From an uncultured Nitrospira sp. (GTDB lineage Bacteria > Nitrospirota > Nitrospiria > Nitrospirales > Nitrospiraceae): a stretch of DNA of 57,368 nucleotides. Of the stretch, positions 9,600 through 17,626 are shown piece by piece. Below the pieces are notes generated by a model. The model did no database searches, was not told the origin of the DNA, and saw nothing but the letters and a program-made list of their open reading frames with translations. The DNA lies in the NCBI GenBank assembly GCA_902500825.1, contig CABVRX010000024.1:1-57368 (forward strand). The letters are read 5' to 3'. The stretch's first letter is position 1. Every line of letters begins with the position of its first letter. The position numbers were made by a program, and so were the translations under genes.

Positions 9600-10940
9600 A
9601 TGAACCTGCAGACGTTGCTTCTCATCTCGAAAGACTCCGAGCTTGAGCCTCTCCTTAGAGCAGCCTCACCTCACGCCAGCATTCATGCCGTAAACACAGT
9701 ATCAGCGGGAATCTCTCTATGGTCTGAAGTGTCCCCGGATCTGGTCGTGGCCGAAGGAAATCCTCAGACTCTGGCTCCCCTCCTGGAATATGTCTCCCAA
9801 ACGCCTGCATCAACGCCTTTCCTTGCCATCGGGGAACGCCATTCCGTCAAAGAGGCAGTCGAGATCATGAAGGCCGGTGCCACCGATTATCTGCCCAAGC
9901 CGATCTGTATCGAAGATCTGCACACTGCCATCACTCGGGCACTCAAACATCCTCCCTCGGCTTTGCCTTCTTCCCCACATGATCCATTCGCCTCGATCAT
10001 CAGCATCTCCCCACAAATGAACCTGATGAAACAACTGGCCAAAGAAGTGGCCCTGACGGACGCCACGGTTCTCATCACCGGTGAAAGCGGAACCGGCAAG
10101 GAATTGTTTGCGGAGGCCATCCACCGATGCAGCCTACGAGCGAACGGCCCTCTGGTCACACTCAACTGCGCGGGGATTCCTGAAAATCTCTTGGAGGCTG
10201 AGTTATTCGGGTATGAAACAGGTGCCTTCACCGACGCCAAGCGATCAAAGCCAGGCCGATTTCAAATGGCCGAGGGTGGAACGATCTTTCTCGACGAGAT
10301 CGGCGAAATGAGTCCCACCGCCCAGGCCAAACTCCTGCGCGTGTTGGAAAATCACACCATCGATCCTTTGGGGGATACTCGTAGCCGTAAGGTCAACATC
10401 CGCATCATCGCCGCCACGAACGAGGATCTGCTTGCCCACATCAAGGCCGGTCGTTTCCGCCTCGATCTGTACTATCGGTTGAACGTCTACCAGTTACGCA
10501 TTCCCCCCTTGCGAGAACGGCTTGAAGATATCGAGCCGATTCTCTTGAGTTTTTTGGAGAGGGCAAAGCAGGAACGCGGGTGCCGTATTAGAGCTATCGC
10601 TCCGACGGCTGTTGCGGTCCTTCAACACCACGATTGGCCTGGAAATGTACGGGAGCTCCACAATGCCGTCGAATGGCTGACCATCACCTGCAAAACAGAG
10701 ATTATTCAGCCGGCCCATTTACCGGCATCCGTAAAGTCCGCTCCGCCGACCAGTTGTTTGAGTCAGAGCTCCAAGCCCTCGTTGCTGGCCTTTGGGCTGT
10801 CGTTTCAGGATATGGAAAAGCAGATGCTTGAAGAAGCATTGCAAAAGTCTTCAGGCAATGTCTCGGAAGCGAGCCGCCTTCTCAAAATGACCAGAAATAC
10901 ACTACGCTACCGCCTGGCTAAATACCACCTCCCCGAGTAG
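9600..10940 (+). CDS. Sigma-54 activator with a Glu-substituted receiver
   Basis: 446 residues from ATG 9600 (GGGAG 11 bases upstream; an earlier in-frame ATG at 9564 is possible). Three domains: receiver-like (1-120), AAA+ sigma-54 interaction (about 140-375), and a Fis-type HTH at the C-terminus (SGNVSEASRLLKMTRNTL). The receiver reads PDLVVAEGNP where the phosphorylated Asp is normally found, so Asp is replaced by Glu; the T/S switch residue is also lost (FLAIGE). AAA+ motifs are good: GESGTGKE, TIFLDEIGEMS, and the sigma-54 loop as GAFTDA. The regulator may be permanently active or follow another signal. It is 7 bp upstream of the TPR lipoprotein gene. Confidence 0.9.
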   Translation: MNLQTLLLISKDSELEPLLRAASPHASIHAVNTVSAGISLWSEVSPDLVVAEGNPQTLAPLLEYVSQTPASTPFLAIGERHSVKEAVEIMKAGATDYLPKPICIEDLHTAITRALKHPPSALPSSPHDPFASIISISPQMNLMKQLAKEVALTDATVLITGESGTGKELFAEAIHRCSLRANGPLVTLNCAGIPENLLEAELFGYETGAFTDAKRSKPGRFQMAEGGTIFLDEIGEMSPTAQAKLLRVLENHTIDPLGDTRSRKVNIRIIAATNEDLLAHIKAGRFRLDLYYRLNVYQLRIPPLRERLEDIEPILLSFLERAKQERGCRIRAIAPTAVAVLQHHDWPGNVRELHNAVEWLTITCKTEIIQPAHLPASVKSAPPTSCLSQSSKPSLLAFGLSFQDMEKQMLEEALQKSSGNVSEASRLLKMTRNTLRYRLAKYHLPE

Positions 10941-10947
10941 GTGAACC

Positions 10948-11355
10948 ATGAATCTCGTTCGATTGGCCATAGCAGGAAGCCTTGTCGTCCTGCAATATGC
11001 TTGTGTCACCACAACTGAAACACTCTCTGCACCGCCGGACAGTAATGCCGCCGCCGCCCGGCACAATTCTGACGGCATCGTTCACTATGAGATGGGGCAT
11101 TGGTCGATCGCTAAGGATCATTTCGCGTCCGCTGTCGAGGCAGATCCGAATCTTGCCGAGTCTCACTACAATTTGGCTCTTGCACTGGACAAACTCAATC
11201 TTCAGTCAGAAGCTACAACCCATTTTAAAAAAGCCGCTGAACTGGCGCCCGCCGACAGCGCAATCGCCGAGTCAAGCGCCTATCGAAGCCGCACGACCCC
11301 TCCTTCACCATCCAGTTTCGGGACAAGTGGCTATGGAGAAATGGGAGGATATTAA
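10948..11355 (+). CDS. TPR lipoprotein
   Basis: 135 residues with a lipoprotein-type signal sequence ending LQYAC. Two TPR-like helical pairs follow: GIVHYEMGHWSIAKDHFASA and AESHYNLALALDKLNLQSEA, then ATTHFKKAAELAP. The C-terminus ends SSFGTSGYGEMGGY, which closely mirrors the end of the TPR lipoprotein at 15092-15550, so the two are paralogues. TPR lipoproteins usually act as scaffolds in the periplasm. It starts 7 bp after the sigma-54 activator, so the two are probably one operon. Confidence 0.75.
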   Translation: MNLVRLAIAGSLVVLQYACVTTTETLSAPPDSNAAAARHNSDGIVHYEMGHWSIAKDHFASAVEADPNLAESHYNLALALDKLNLQSEATTHFKKAAELAPADSAIAESSAYRSRTTPPSPSSFGTSGYGEMGGY

Positions 11356-11467
11356 CGTCAGCTAGATGACTATCGGCGGCCATCCGACCCACATCTCAGG
11401 ACGCTGACTTCCTACCCTGACATCCGCTCGACTGCAGAATTCGGATTTACGTATAGACAGTGACGCA

Positions 11468-12760
11468 ATGATTGCTCAAGATTCCTTGGGAGAGGTCCGA
11501 TATCGCTTACTGGAGGACCCGACTCAGCCTGATATGACTATGAAGAAACGGATCGGTATCGAGGAATTGCAACCAGGCATGCTGGTCGAACAACTCGATC
11601 GGTCTTGGCTGAGCACACCATTTTTTCGACATAAAATGACGATTACTTCTCCCCAACAGATCGCGCAGCTGAAAGCCTGTGGAGTGCGGACCCTAGTTGT
11701 GAGTATGGAGGCAGAAGAAGTCCAACAAAGCACAGTCCCAGAGCCTGACATCACGGATGAACCCGCAGGACTGGCAGCGGACGAAGCGGCATCGGTGCCG
11801 CAGGTAGTCCCCTTCGAGGAGGAATTGCCTGCTGCCAGGCAGGTGTATCAGGCAGCCAAACTCGTCATTCAAGACGCTATGCAGGACACGCGGCTCGGAC
11901 GGGCGATCAATGTCGATGCTGTCAGGACGGTCGTGTTTGAAATGGCCGACAGCGTCTTTCGGAATCCAGATGCCCTGTCCAGCCTGTCGAGACTCAAGCG
12001 GTTCGACGAATACACTTTTTATCATTCCGTCAACACCGCACTGCTGGCGATGTCCCTGGGGCGGAGCCTCGGGTTCGACCGGTCTATGTTGCATTTAGCC
12101 GGAGTCGGAACGCTGCTGCATGATATCGGCAAGACGAAGATCCCGCTAGAAGTTCTGAATAAGCCTGGTCGCTTCGAGGCCCATGAAATGGAGATCATGA
12201 AACAGCACGTCCTCCGGGGAGTCGAGGTCTTGGCCAGCACGACCGGCTTTGGAGATACATATGTCCAGCCGGCCCTTGAGCACCACGAACGAGTCAATGG
12301 CGGAGGATATCCGCATCGGCGCGCCCAGAAAGACATCAGTCAGTTCGGCTTAATCACCGCTGTCGTCGATATCTATGACGCCATGACGAGCGATCGATGC
12401 TACCACAAGGGGAAACCCGCTCATGAAGCCCTCCAGTTTCTCTATCGTCTCTCGCTCGAAGGCCACCTCGATTCGACCTTAGTCCAACGATTTATCCAGG
12501 TCGTCGGAGTCTACCCGGTCGGATCAATCGTGGAATTGAGCAGCGGCGAAACCGGTATCGTCAAACAGGTAAACCGCCATGCGCCATTGGCGCCTGTGGT
12601 GCTCCTTGTGAAGAGCGCGGGAAATACGTTGCTTTCAAGTCCGCACGAACGGGATCTTTCCCGGCAGACAGAGACGCCGCATTGGAACATCACCACCATC
12701 CTGGCCCCACACCAAGCAGGAATCGACCCCACTCTCTACCTCGACAAGAAAGCCGCATGA
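11468..12760 (+). CDS. HD-GYP phosphodiesterase with N-terminal DUF3391
   Basis: 430 residues. A DUF3391 domain (KRIGIEELQPGMLV near residue 26) precedes an HD-GYP domain. Metal-binding and signature motifs are present: LLHDIGKTKIP, EIMKQHVLRG, and LEHHERVNGGGYP, close to the HHExxDGxGYP consensus but with N in place of D. The family hydrolyses c-di-GMP. No clear ribosome site decides the start; ATG 11534 or 11540 would give a protein beginning at DUF3391 directly. The 3' third has a decayed copy at 13303-13521. Confidence 0.87.
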   Translation: MIAQDSLGEVRYRLLEDPTQPDMTMKKRIGIEELQPGMLVEQLDRSWLSTPFFRHKMTITSPQQIAQLKACGVRTLVVSMEAEEVQQSTVPEPDITDEPAGLAADEAASVPQVVPFEEELPAARQVYQAAKLVIQDAMQDTRLGRAINVDAVRTVVFEMADSVFRNPDALSSLSRLKRFDEYTFYHSVNTALLAMSLGRSLGFDRSMLHLAGVGTLLHDIGKTKIPLEVLNKPGRFEAHEMEIMKQHVLRGVEVLASTTGFGDTYVQPALEHHERVNGGGYPHRRAQKDISQFGLITAVVDIYDAMTSDRCYHKGKPAHEALQFLYRLSLEGHLDSTLVQRFIQVVGVYPVGSIVELSSGETGIVKQVNRHAPLAPVVLLVKSAGNTLLSSPHERDLSRQTETPHWNITTILAPHQAGIDPTLYLDKKAA

Positions 12761-13000
12761 ATATCCCTCATCCCCGCGGCGAACACATTTTTCAATCTAG
12801 CCGCTCAGCCATTACCGCCTGTCTACGGTCCCCATTCCAGAATAAGAAGACCGCATAAAATACTCCCGACCCCTTTCTTGCACGATGAGCCCGACAAAAC
12901 ATTGACGACTTGCGCTCATGTACGCCGTCAATCTTCTGCCAATTTTCTCTACAGGTTAACTACGTACATACGAAATCATTGAAATACTGACATGTGTAAT

Positions 13001-13018
13001 TTGGTGCGGCTCTTGCTT
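13001..13018 (+). promoter_or_regulatory. Sigma-54-type (-24/-12) promoter
   Basis: TTGGTGCGGCTCTTGCTT. The GG and GC dinucleotides are exactly 10 bases apart, with a TTGG start and TTGCTT end that match the sigma-54 consensus TGGCACG-N4-TTGC closely. It lies 45 bp before the zinc-ribbon miniprotein start at 13063. Two sigma-54 activators are encoded in this window, one 2 kb upstream. The 302-bp gap from 12761 to here otherwise shows nothing. Confidence 0.6.
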
Positions 13019-13062
13019 AATTTCGCCATTAGCTGTGAGCCCAACCACCCTAGGAGGAATCA

Positions 13063-13236
13063 ATGAACTGTCCGAAGTGTAAAGGGATGCTGATGTTGGA
13101 GCGGTTCTCGGATTTCTTTCTCGTCTTTTATGCGTGGAAATGCATGAATTGCGGCGCGATTATCGACCGTACCATTTCCAACAATCGCAGAAAGAGTCTC
13201 GCTGCCCGAGAGTCCCAGACCATCGCTACTCGGTAA
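13063..13236 (+). CDS. 57-residue zinc-ribbon protein
   Basis: Begins MNCPKCKGMLML and carries two CxxC pairs (CPKC at residues 3-6, CMNC at 28-31), the layout of a small zinc ribbon. A strong AGGAGG ribosome site lies 5 bases before the ATG. The C-terminal half is basic (ISNNRRKSLAARESQ). A sigma-54-type promoter lies directly upstream. Small zinc ribbons often bind RNA, DNA or proteins as adaptors; the specific role is unknown. Confidence 0.75.
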   Translation: MNCPKCKGMLMLERFSDFFLVFYAWKCMNCGAIIDRTISNNRRKSLAARESQTIATR

Positions 13237-13248
13237 GCTCGTACCGTT

Positions 13249-13269
13249 CGGGCTCGGGTTCCGAGCCCG
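13249..13269 (+). terminator. Stem-loop after the zinc-ribbon gene
   Basis: A 9-bp GC-rich perfect stem (13249-13257 with 13261-13269) and a 3-base loop, 12 bp after the stop. There is no T tract, so it could be a weak or rho-assisted terminator. Confidence 0.5.
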
Positions 13270-13302
13270 CAGGAACCCTCAAGACTGATCACAGGGATTC
13301 TT

Positions 13303-13521
13303 TCCAACGATTTATCCAAGTCGGCAGCATCGATCTAATCGGGTCAGCTGTGAATCTGAGTACGGGCGAGATAGGGATCGTCAAACAGATCCACCATCAT
13401 GCATGCGTCATTGACTCTGGTGGTGCTCCTTGTAAAGAGTGCGGGGAATAACCTTGCTCTCCAGTCCGCAAGAAGAAGACCTTGCCCAGCAAGCCAAGAA
13501 ACCGCAGCGAAACATCACAGC
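13303..13521 (+). pseudogene. Decayed copy of the HD-GYP gene 3' end
   Basis: The sequence from 13303 matches the HD-GYP gene from about 12483 onward. It preserves the equivalents of QRFIQV, TGEIGIVKQI and VVLLVKSAGN in shifting frames. At least two frameshifts separate these pieces, so no intact protein is made. The rest, 13522-13706, shows no gene. Confidence 0.8.
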
Positions 13522-13706
13522 CAGCAGATTGCAGATAACCGACTATTCGCAGCTGAACGAAGCTCGGAATCTCCTCGCAATAAAATGCGGTGAGCAGCTG
13601 TTAAATAAGTTTTTCAAGCAATACGAGCCCCACGCGTCTACCTTTCAATAGAGACATTGTTATTGCAGTCAGGGCTGTTACCAGACAAACACCCAGCCAG
13701 GCCAGC

Positions 13707-14591
13707 CTACAACTTCTTCCGCACCTCCCTCCAATCTTTCGCCACCTTGGCTTTGCGTGGCATGTCGCTTTTTGTGGGCTCGGGCACGATGATCGCGTCG
13801 AGGCGGCGCTGTAGAAACGCTTCTGCAAAGGCTTTGGATCGGCCGACTCCGGTTTTAATGGTTTTCCAGCCCTCGGCATGGAACTCGTCAATTTTTGTCC
13901 CTAACGTTTTGGAGTCCGGTGGCAACACCATCACATAGCCCGGTGGGAACTTATGCGTCTTCAGCCATTCTCTGGCCTCTGTGGTTGCCTGAAACCCATC
14001 CATACCCGCCGGCGATGTCACAACGTAGATGACTCGGTAATAAAACTGGGTGAGCTTCCCGAGTTCACCAGCTGCCTCAGGCATCGGCTTTCGCTCCGAT
14101 TCAATCGCGATCCCGATGCGAGGGACTCGACTGGGTGTCGGCTCTTCCATCAGTGAAGCTAGTTCGATCGTGAGGATGGGATGCCGTTTTTCCCATACGA
14201 CCAGGTTGGCCTGTCCTTCCGTCGAAGCCACTCGGGGACTGTTACCGACGCGGACCTGGACAGGTACGAGGCCTAGGGTCTTCGGGGTATAGGTGAAGAA
14301 CGCCCTGCCGTCCCCGCCGGTCATAGCCGTCGCGGCAATGTTTCCATCCACCACCAATTCAAGCGGCTCCCCGCCAAGTGCGGCAATCAGCAAGAGCCGT
14401 CTCGAGATGAGTTTGGCCTCTATAGTGGCTGACCGGCCGGGAGTCGTTAGCGCGTCTTTGACCAGAATCGTGGCGGAACTTTTCTCTGCAGCATCAAGCC
14501 GACCCGGATAGAGAGCAAGGAGAGAGAAAACAAAAGCTAAGAGAAGCGGCCAGGCTCTGCACGGAATGATGGCCGTTGACTGCACGGTCAT
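13707..14591 (-). CDS. Exported protein with a HAD/LNS2-like C-terminal domain
   Basis: 294 residues from ATG 14591, which falls 11 bp after the upstream bcp stop; an upstream in-frame start at 14720 would run into bcp. A signal peptide (WPLLLAFVFSLLALYPG) precedes a beta-rich N-terminal half. The C-terminal half has YYRVIYVVTSPAGMDGF, TTEAREWLKTHKFPPGYVMV and GWKTIKTGVGRSKAF, resembling the LNS2/App1-type phosphatase fold, but the classic catalytic DxD is not evident. Function is unknown. It is the last gene of a minus-strand run from 16567. Confidence 0.65.
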   Translation of the reverse strand: MTVQSTAIIPCRAWPLLLAFVFSLLALYPGRLDAAEKSSATILVKDALTTPGRSATIEAKLISRRLLLIAALGGEPLELVVDGNIAATAMTGGDGRAFFTYTPKTLGLVPVQVRVGNSPRVASTEGQANLVVWEKRHPILTIELASLMEEPTPSRVPRIGIAIESERKPMPEAAGELGKLTQFYYRVIYVVTSPAGMDGFQATTEAREWLKTHKFPPGYVMVLPPDSKTLGTKIDEFHAEGWKTIKTGVGRSKAFAEAFLQRRLDAIIVPEPTKSDMPRKAKVAKDWREVRKKL

Positions 14592-14602
14592 CGGCTCTTC
14601 GG

Positions 14603-15070
14603 TTAGGCCTTCAGTGCCATAAGCACTTCGTCCGCATGACCATCGACTTTCACCTTCCGAAAGATCGCCTTCAGCTTGCCTTCGAGATCGATGACGAACG
14701 TGCTCCGCTCGATACCCCAATACTTCCTGCCGTACATGTTCTTCTCTTTGTAGACCCCGTAGGCCTTGGAGATCTCAGCTTTTTCATCACTGAGGAGCGG
14801 AAAGGGCAGTCCGAATTTCTTGATGAACTTCTGGTGCGATTCTTTCCCATCCAAACTCACGCCCACAATTGCGCCACCCGCCCGGAGAATCTGCGACTCG
14901 ACGTCGCGAAAGTCACAGGACTCTTTCGTGCACCCCGGCGTATCGTCTTTCGGATAGAAGTACAGCACGATTTGTTTGCCCTTGAAGCTCTTCAGAGTCA
15001 CCGTCTTCCCATGCTGATCCGGGATTGACAGTTCCGGTGCCTGATCCCCTACCGCAAGTTCTTTGCTCAT
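14603..15070 (-). CDS. bcp: Thiol peroxidase of the Bcp/PrxQ family
   Basis: 155 residues. Bcp reduces peroxides with thioredoxin as electron donor. The peroxidatic Cys is in YPKDDTPGCTKESCDF; the second Cys five residues later fits the resolving position of many PrxQ proteins. The rest shows the expected IVGVSLDGKESHQKF and a C-terminal FVIDLEGKL strand. An AAGGA ribosome site precedes the start. trxA at 30128 encodes a likely donor. Operon neighbours are the TPR lipoprotein upstream and the LNS2-like protein downstream. Confidence 0.93.
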   Translation of the reverse strand: MSKELAVGDQAPELSIPDQHGKTVTLKSFKGKQIVLYFYPKDDTPGCTKESCDFRDVESQILRAGGAIVGVSLDGKESHQKFIKKFGLPFPLLSDEKAEISKAYGVYKEKNMYGRKYWGIERSTFVIDLEGKLKAIFRKVKVDGHADEVLMALKA

Positions 15071-15091
15071 AGGTCCATCCTTATTCGGAAA

Positions 15092-15550
15092 TTAATAACC
15101 GCCGGAGGGCATGCCGCTGCCGAACGACGACCGGCGCGGCATATTGGGACGCAGCTTGGGCTTGTTTTTATTTTCAGGATTCCCGTATGGCGCAAGCGCC
15201 GGTGAGTCCCAGATGATTTTGTCTCCTGGCGCTAAATCGGCAGCCTCTAGAAAGTGCTGCCGCGCGACTTCAGAATCACCAAGCGCATTCAATGACAAGG
15301 CATAGTTATAATGGGCCTGGCCGGAACGTGGCTCCGTGGCAACGGCTTGCTCGAAGTATCGCTTGGCCTCTTCAAACTGTTTAGCCTGGAAGGCTTGCGT
15401 GCCCTGCTCCGTCAGCATGGTCGCTTGAGATTTCACTTCGCCTTCGAGCGTCAGCGGCGCGAGCGGTTTGCGTTTCTGCGAACATGCCGTCATGCCGATA
15501 CACACCAGCGCGATACCCACGATTGCCACATATTGTATGATCTTTTTCAT
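15092..15550 (-). CDS. TPR lipoprotein, paralogue of the 10948 gene
   Basis: 152 residues with a lipoprotein-type signal sequence (YVAIVGIALVCIGMTAC). TPR repeats: GTQAFQAKQFEEAKRYFEQA and AHYNYALSLNALGDSEVARQ, then HFLEAADLAPGDK. The C-terminus ends RRSSFGSGMPSGGY and shares the SSFG...GGY tail with the 10948 protein. Both are likely periplasmic scaffolds. It is 21 bp upstream of bcp in the same operon. Confidence 0.75.
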   Translation of the reverse strand: MKKIIQYVAIVGIALVCIGMTACSQKRKPLAPLTLEGEVKSQATMLTEQGTQAFQAKQFEEAKRYFEQAVATEPRSGQAHYNYALSLNALGDSEVARQHFLEAADLAPGDKIIWDSPALAPYGNPENKNKPKLRPNMPRRSSFGSGMPSGGY

Positions 15551-15567
15551 AGCAACGACCTCAGTCT

Positions 15568-15843
15568 TCAGACCTTCGTCCGTTTGCGTGTCTCTTCCTC
15601 AAACGTCTTTCGATACAGCACGTCCCACTCGGTACTCCCTTCGATGATGCCTCGGGAATAGGACGCGAGTTTCGCTTTCACTTTTCGATCAATCTCCTGT
15701 TCCTGGGCCAACTCGGCGGCCAACACGCGCTTGATCTCTTTCAACATCCTCGCATCATCGCTCTTGACTCTCGCTCCGGCATGTTGCTTAACGGCAGTGA
15801 GAATCACGTGCGACAGATGACTGACTTTGTCCTCGCTCAACAT
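15568..15843 (-). CDS. DUF507 family protein (first of two)
   Basis: 91 residues. Helical and charged; begins MLSEDKVSHLSHVI and ends in YRKTFEEETRKRTKV. It matches DUF507, a small family found mostly in deep-branching Gram-negative groups, of unknown function. It is 17 bp upstream of the TPR lipoprotein gene and 53 bp downstream of a second DUF507 gene. Confidence 0.7.
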   Translation of the reverse strand: MLSEDKVSHLSHVILTAVKQHAGARVKSDDARMLKEIKRVLAAELAQEQEIDRKVKAKLASYSRGIIEGSTEWDVLYRKTFEEETRKRTKV

Positions 15844-15896
15844 AATAATGGCAGGTTTGGCATCAGCGGAGAGGGGTATGCTGCACTCCTTACCTC

Positions 15897-16178
15897 TTAC
15901 AGAATGACACCCCGTTCACGGACCAGCTTTTGTTTCACCATCTGAAACATCTTTTGATAGTCGACTTGCCCTTGCTCAATCTGATGTTCATAGGCCTTCA
16001 GCAGTTGCCGCACTTCCGCATTCACACGATCCTCGGCGGATAACTCATGCGTGACGACCTGATCTAATGCCTCGACGAATCCCTTGCGGTCTCCGATGAG
16101 TTCGATGTGTCCTTCCTCTTGGAGACGTCCGGCAAGGCTCTCGACCATATGTCGCACACGTTCCTTCGACAGCCGCAT
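15897..16178 (-). CDS. DUF507 family protein (second of two)
   Basis: 93 residues, helical. The N-terminus MRLSKERVRHMVESLAGRL resembles its downstream neighbour, and AYEHQIEQGQVDYQKMF matches the family C-terminus. The two genes are adjacent divergent paralogues. The function is unknown. The start follows the cyclophilin-like gene by only 5 bp, so they are co-transcribed. Confidence 0.7.
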   Translation of the reverse strand: MRLSKERVRHMVESLAGRLQEEGHIELIGDRKGFVEALDQVVTHELSAEDRVNAEVRQLLKAYEHQIEQGQVDYQKMFQMVKQKLVRERGVIL

Positions 16179-16183
16179 CGCAT

Positions 16184-16567
16184 TTACCCCTGTTCGAGAT
16201 GAATCGTCTGGACTTCCATCACCTGCCGAAATCGGGTCGCATCGCCCACGATTCTCCCGATGATATTCACTCGATCAGCCGGGACCGGATCGGCCCCCAT
16301 GCTCATGGGGGTTCTTCCAAAAAAGATCGCCAGGACCTTCCCGGCTCCCCAGAAGGCAATGTCTCCGACCTTCACCTGGGTCGTCGCAGTTTCCCGATAG
16401 TCGCGGACTCCGGGAATTGGGAAGTAGAACTCTTCTCCCCATGTGCTGATCGCAGCCGTAACCGGAAGCGCCGCGTAGACTTCCTCCGCCGTCTTGGTCT
16501 TTCTGAGTTCTGCTTCTAACCGAACTCCACCCACGGTGATACGAATTCGCTTCGCCGGCGCAGTCAT
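16184..16567 (-). CDS. Cyclophilin-like (TM1367-type) protein
   Basis: 127 residues. Visible strands are RIRITVGGVRLEAEL, AISTWGEEFYFPIP, VGDIAFWGAGKVLAIFFG and VNIIGRIVG, which fit the small TM1367-type cyclophilin-like fold (PF04126). Members have a beta-barrel without proven isomerase activity. It is first in the minus-strand run down to 13707. The 220-bp gap to the PP2C gene is a divergent promoter region. Confidence 0.7.
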   Translation of the reverse strand: MTAPAKRIRITVGGVRLEAELRKTKTAEEVYAALPVTAAISTWGEEFYFPIPGVRDYRETATTQVKVGDIAFWGAGKVLAIFFGRTPMSMGADPVPADRVNIIGRIVGDATRFRQVMEVQTIHLEQG

Positions 16568-16787
16568 GTGATCGATGGTCTACTCGCTTCTTCCTTGCAT
16601 TCTTCGTGATGTTGCGAACTGTAGCTTGTCTCCTACATGAAATCAAGGCTACAATCACCGCGATGCTGACCTCCATCTTCATTTTTCCATCGGGCATTGG
16701 ATCAGTCTTCGAACACGGCTATGAGGAGATCGTGTCACGGGTCGGATCATCCTTATTATCCACCACCCTTCAGCCGGCCTATTCACA

Positions 16788-17543
16788 ATGAGCACCTGGT
16801 TCGGCGTCGGTCGGAGCGAGATCGGACTTGTGCGTTCCGTCAACCAGGATGCGTTCGCGGTCATCGATACAGTGGGTGTCTGGGCCGTGGCGGATGGGAT
16901 GGGCGGTCATGTCGGTGGGGAAGTCGCCGCTCAGACAGCCATTGCTACTGTACAGGCCGAGGCTGCAGCATCGAGCCACCTATTCGGTAACGGCCAGACA
17001 TCTCCCGCAGATGTGCTGACTGACCTAATCAGCCGAGCGCATGACGCCATCCTCAATCGGGCTAAAACAAAATCTAAACTGAAAGGGATGGGCACGACCA
17101 TCGTGCTGCTGGCAATCGTTTCCGGCCCTGTCCCGGTCGCGTACCTCGCCCATGTCGGCGACAGCCGTGCCTATCGGTTTCGATCAGGCACACTGACCCC
17201 ATTGACCAAAGACCATACGTTGATCGAAAAATACCTGGAACGTGGCATCCTCACGACAGAAACAGCAAAGACTCATCCGGAGCGGCATGTGTTGACCCGA
17301 GCATTGGGGGTCGGCGTAACCGTGAAACCTACCACCACGGCATTTCCTCTACTGCCGGAGGATGTGGTACTGCTCTGCTCGGACGGGCTGACCAAGATGC
17401 TGGAGGACGAGGATATCCGAGCCGTGTTGGCTGTCGGCGAGCTCGACCCATCTCAGGTCTGTGACCGCCTCGTCACCACGGCCCTCGATCGCGGCGGCGA
17501 AGACAACGTGACCGTGGTAGTGATCGCTCCTCGTTCGCCCTGA
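16788..17543 (+). CDS. PP2C-type serine/threonine phosphatase
   Basis: 251 residues, the size of Stp1/PrpC-type bacterial phosphatases. Metal-binding motifs are in place: NQDAF (near residue 20), ADGMGGHVGGEVAA, AHVGDSRAYR, LLCSDGLTKML, and GGEDNVTVVVI at the end. It dephosphorylates Ser/Thr on proteins in the cytoplasm. No protein kinase of the Hanks type is next to it in this window. Confidence 0.92.
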   Translation: MSTWFGVGRSEIGLVRSVNQDAFAVIDTVGVWAVADGMGGHVGGEVAAQTAIATVQAEAAASSHLFGNGQTSPADVLTDLISRAHDAILNRAKTKSKLKGMGTTIVLLAIVSGPVPVAYLAHVGDSRAYRFRSGTLTPLTKDHTLIEKYLERGILTTETAKTHPERHVLTRALGVGVTVKPTTTAFPLLPEDVVLLCSDGLTKMLEDEDIRAVLAVGELDPSQVCDRLVTTALDRGGEDNVTVVVIAPRSP

Positions 17544-17626
17544 TTCTACTTCGTTATTGACATGGCTCATCAGGCCGTGTAGTTTCGCTGCTCATTTGTA
17601 ATGTTGTCACGTACATGGAGATCCGT

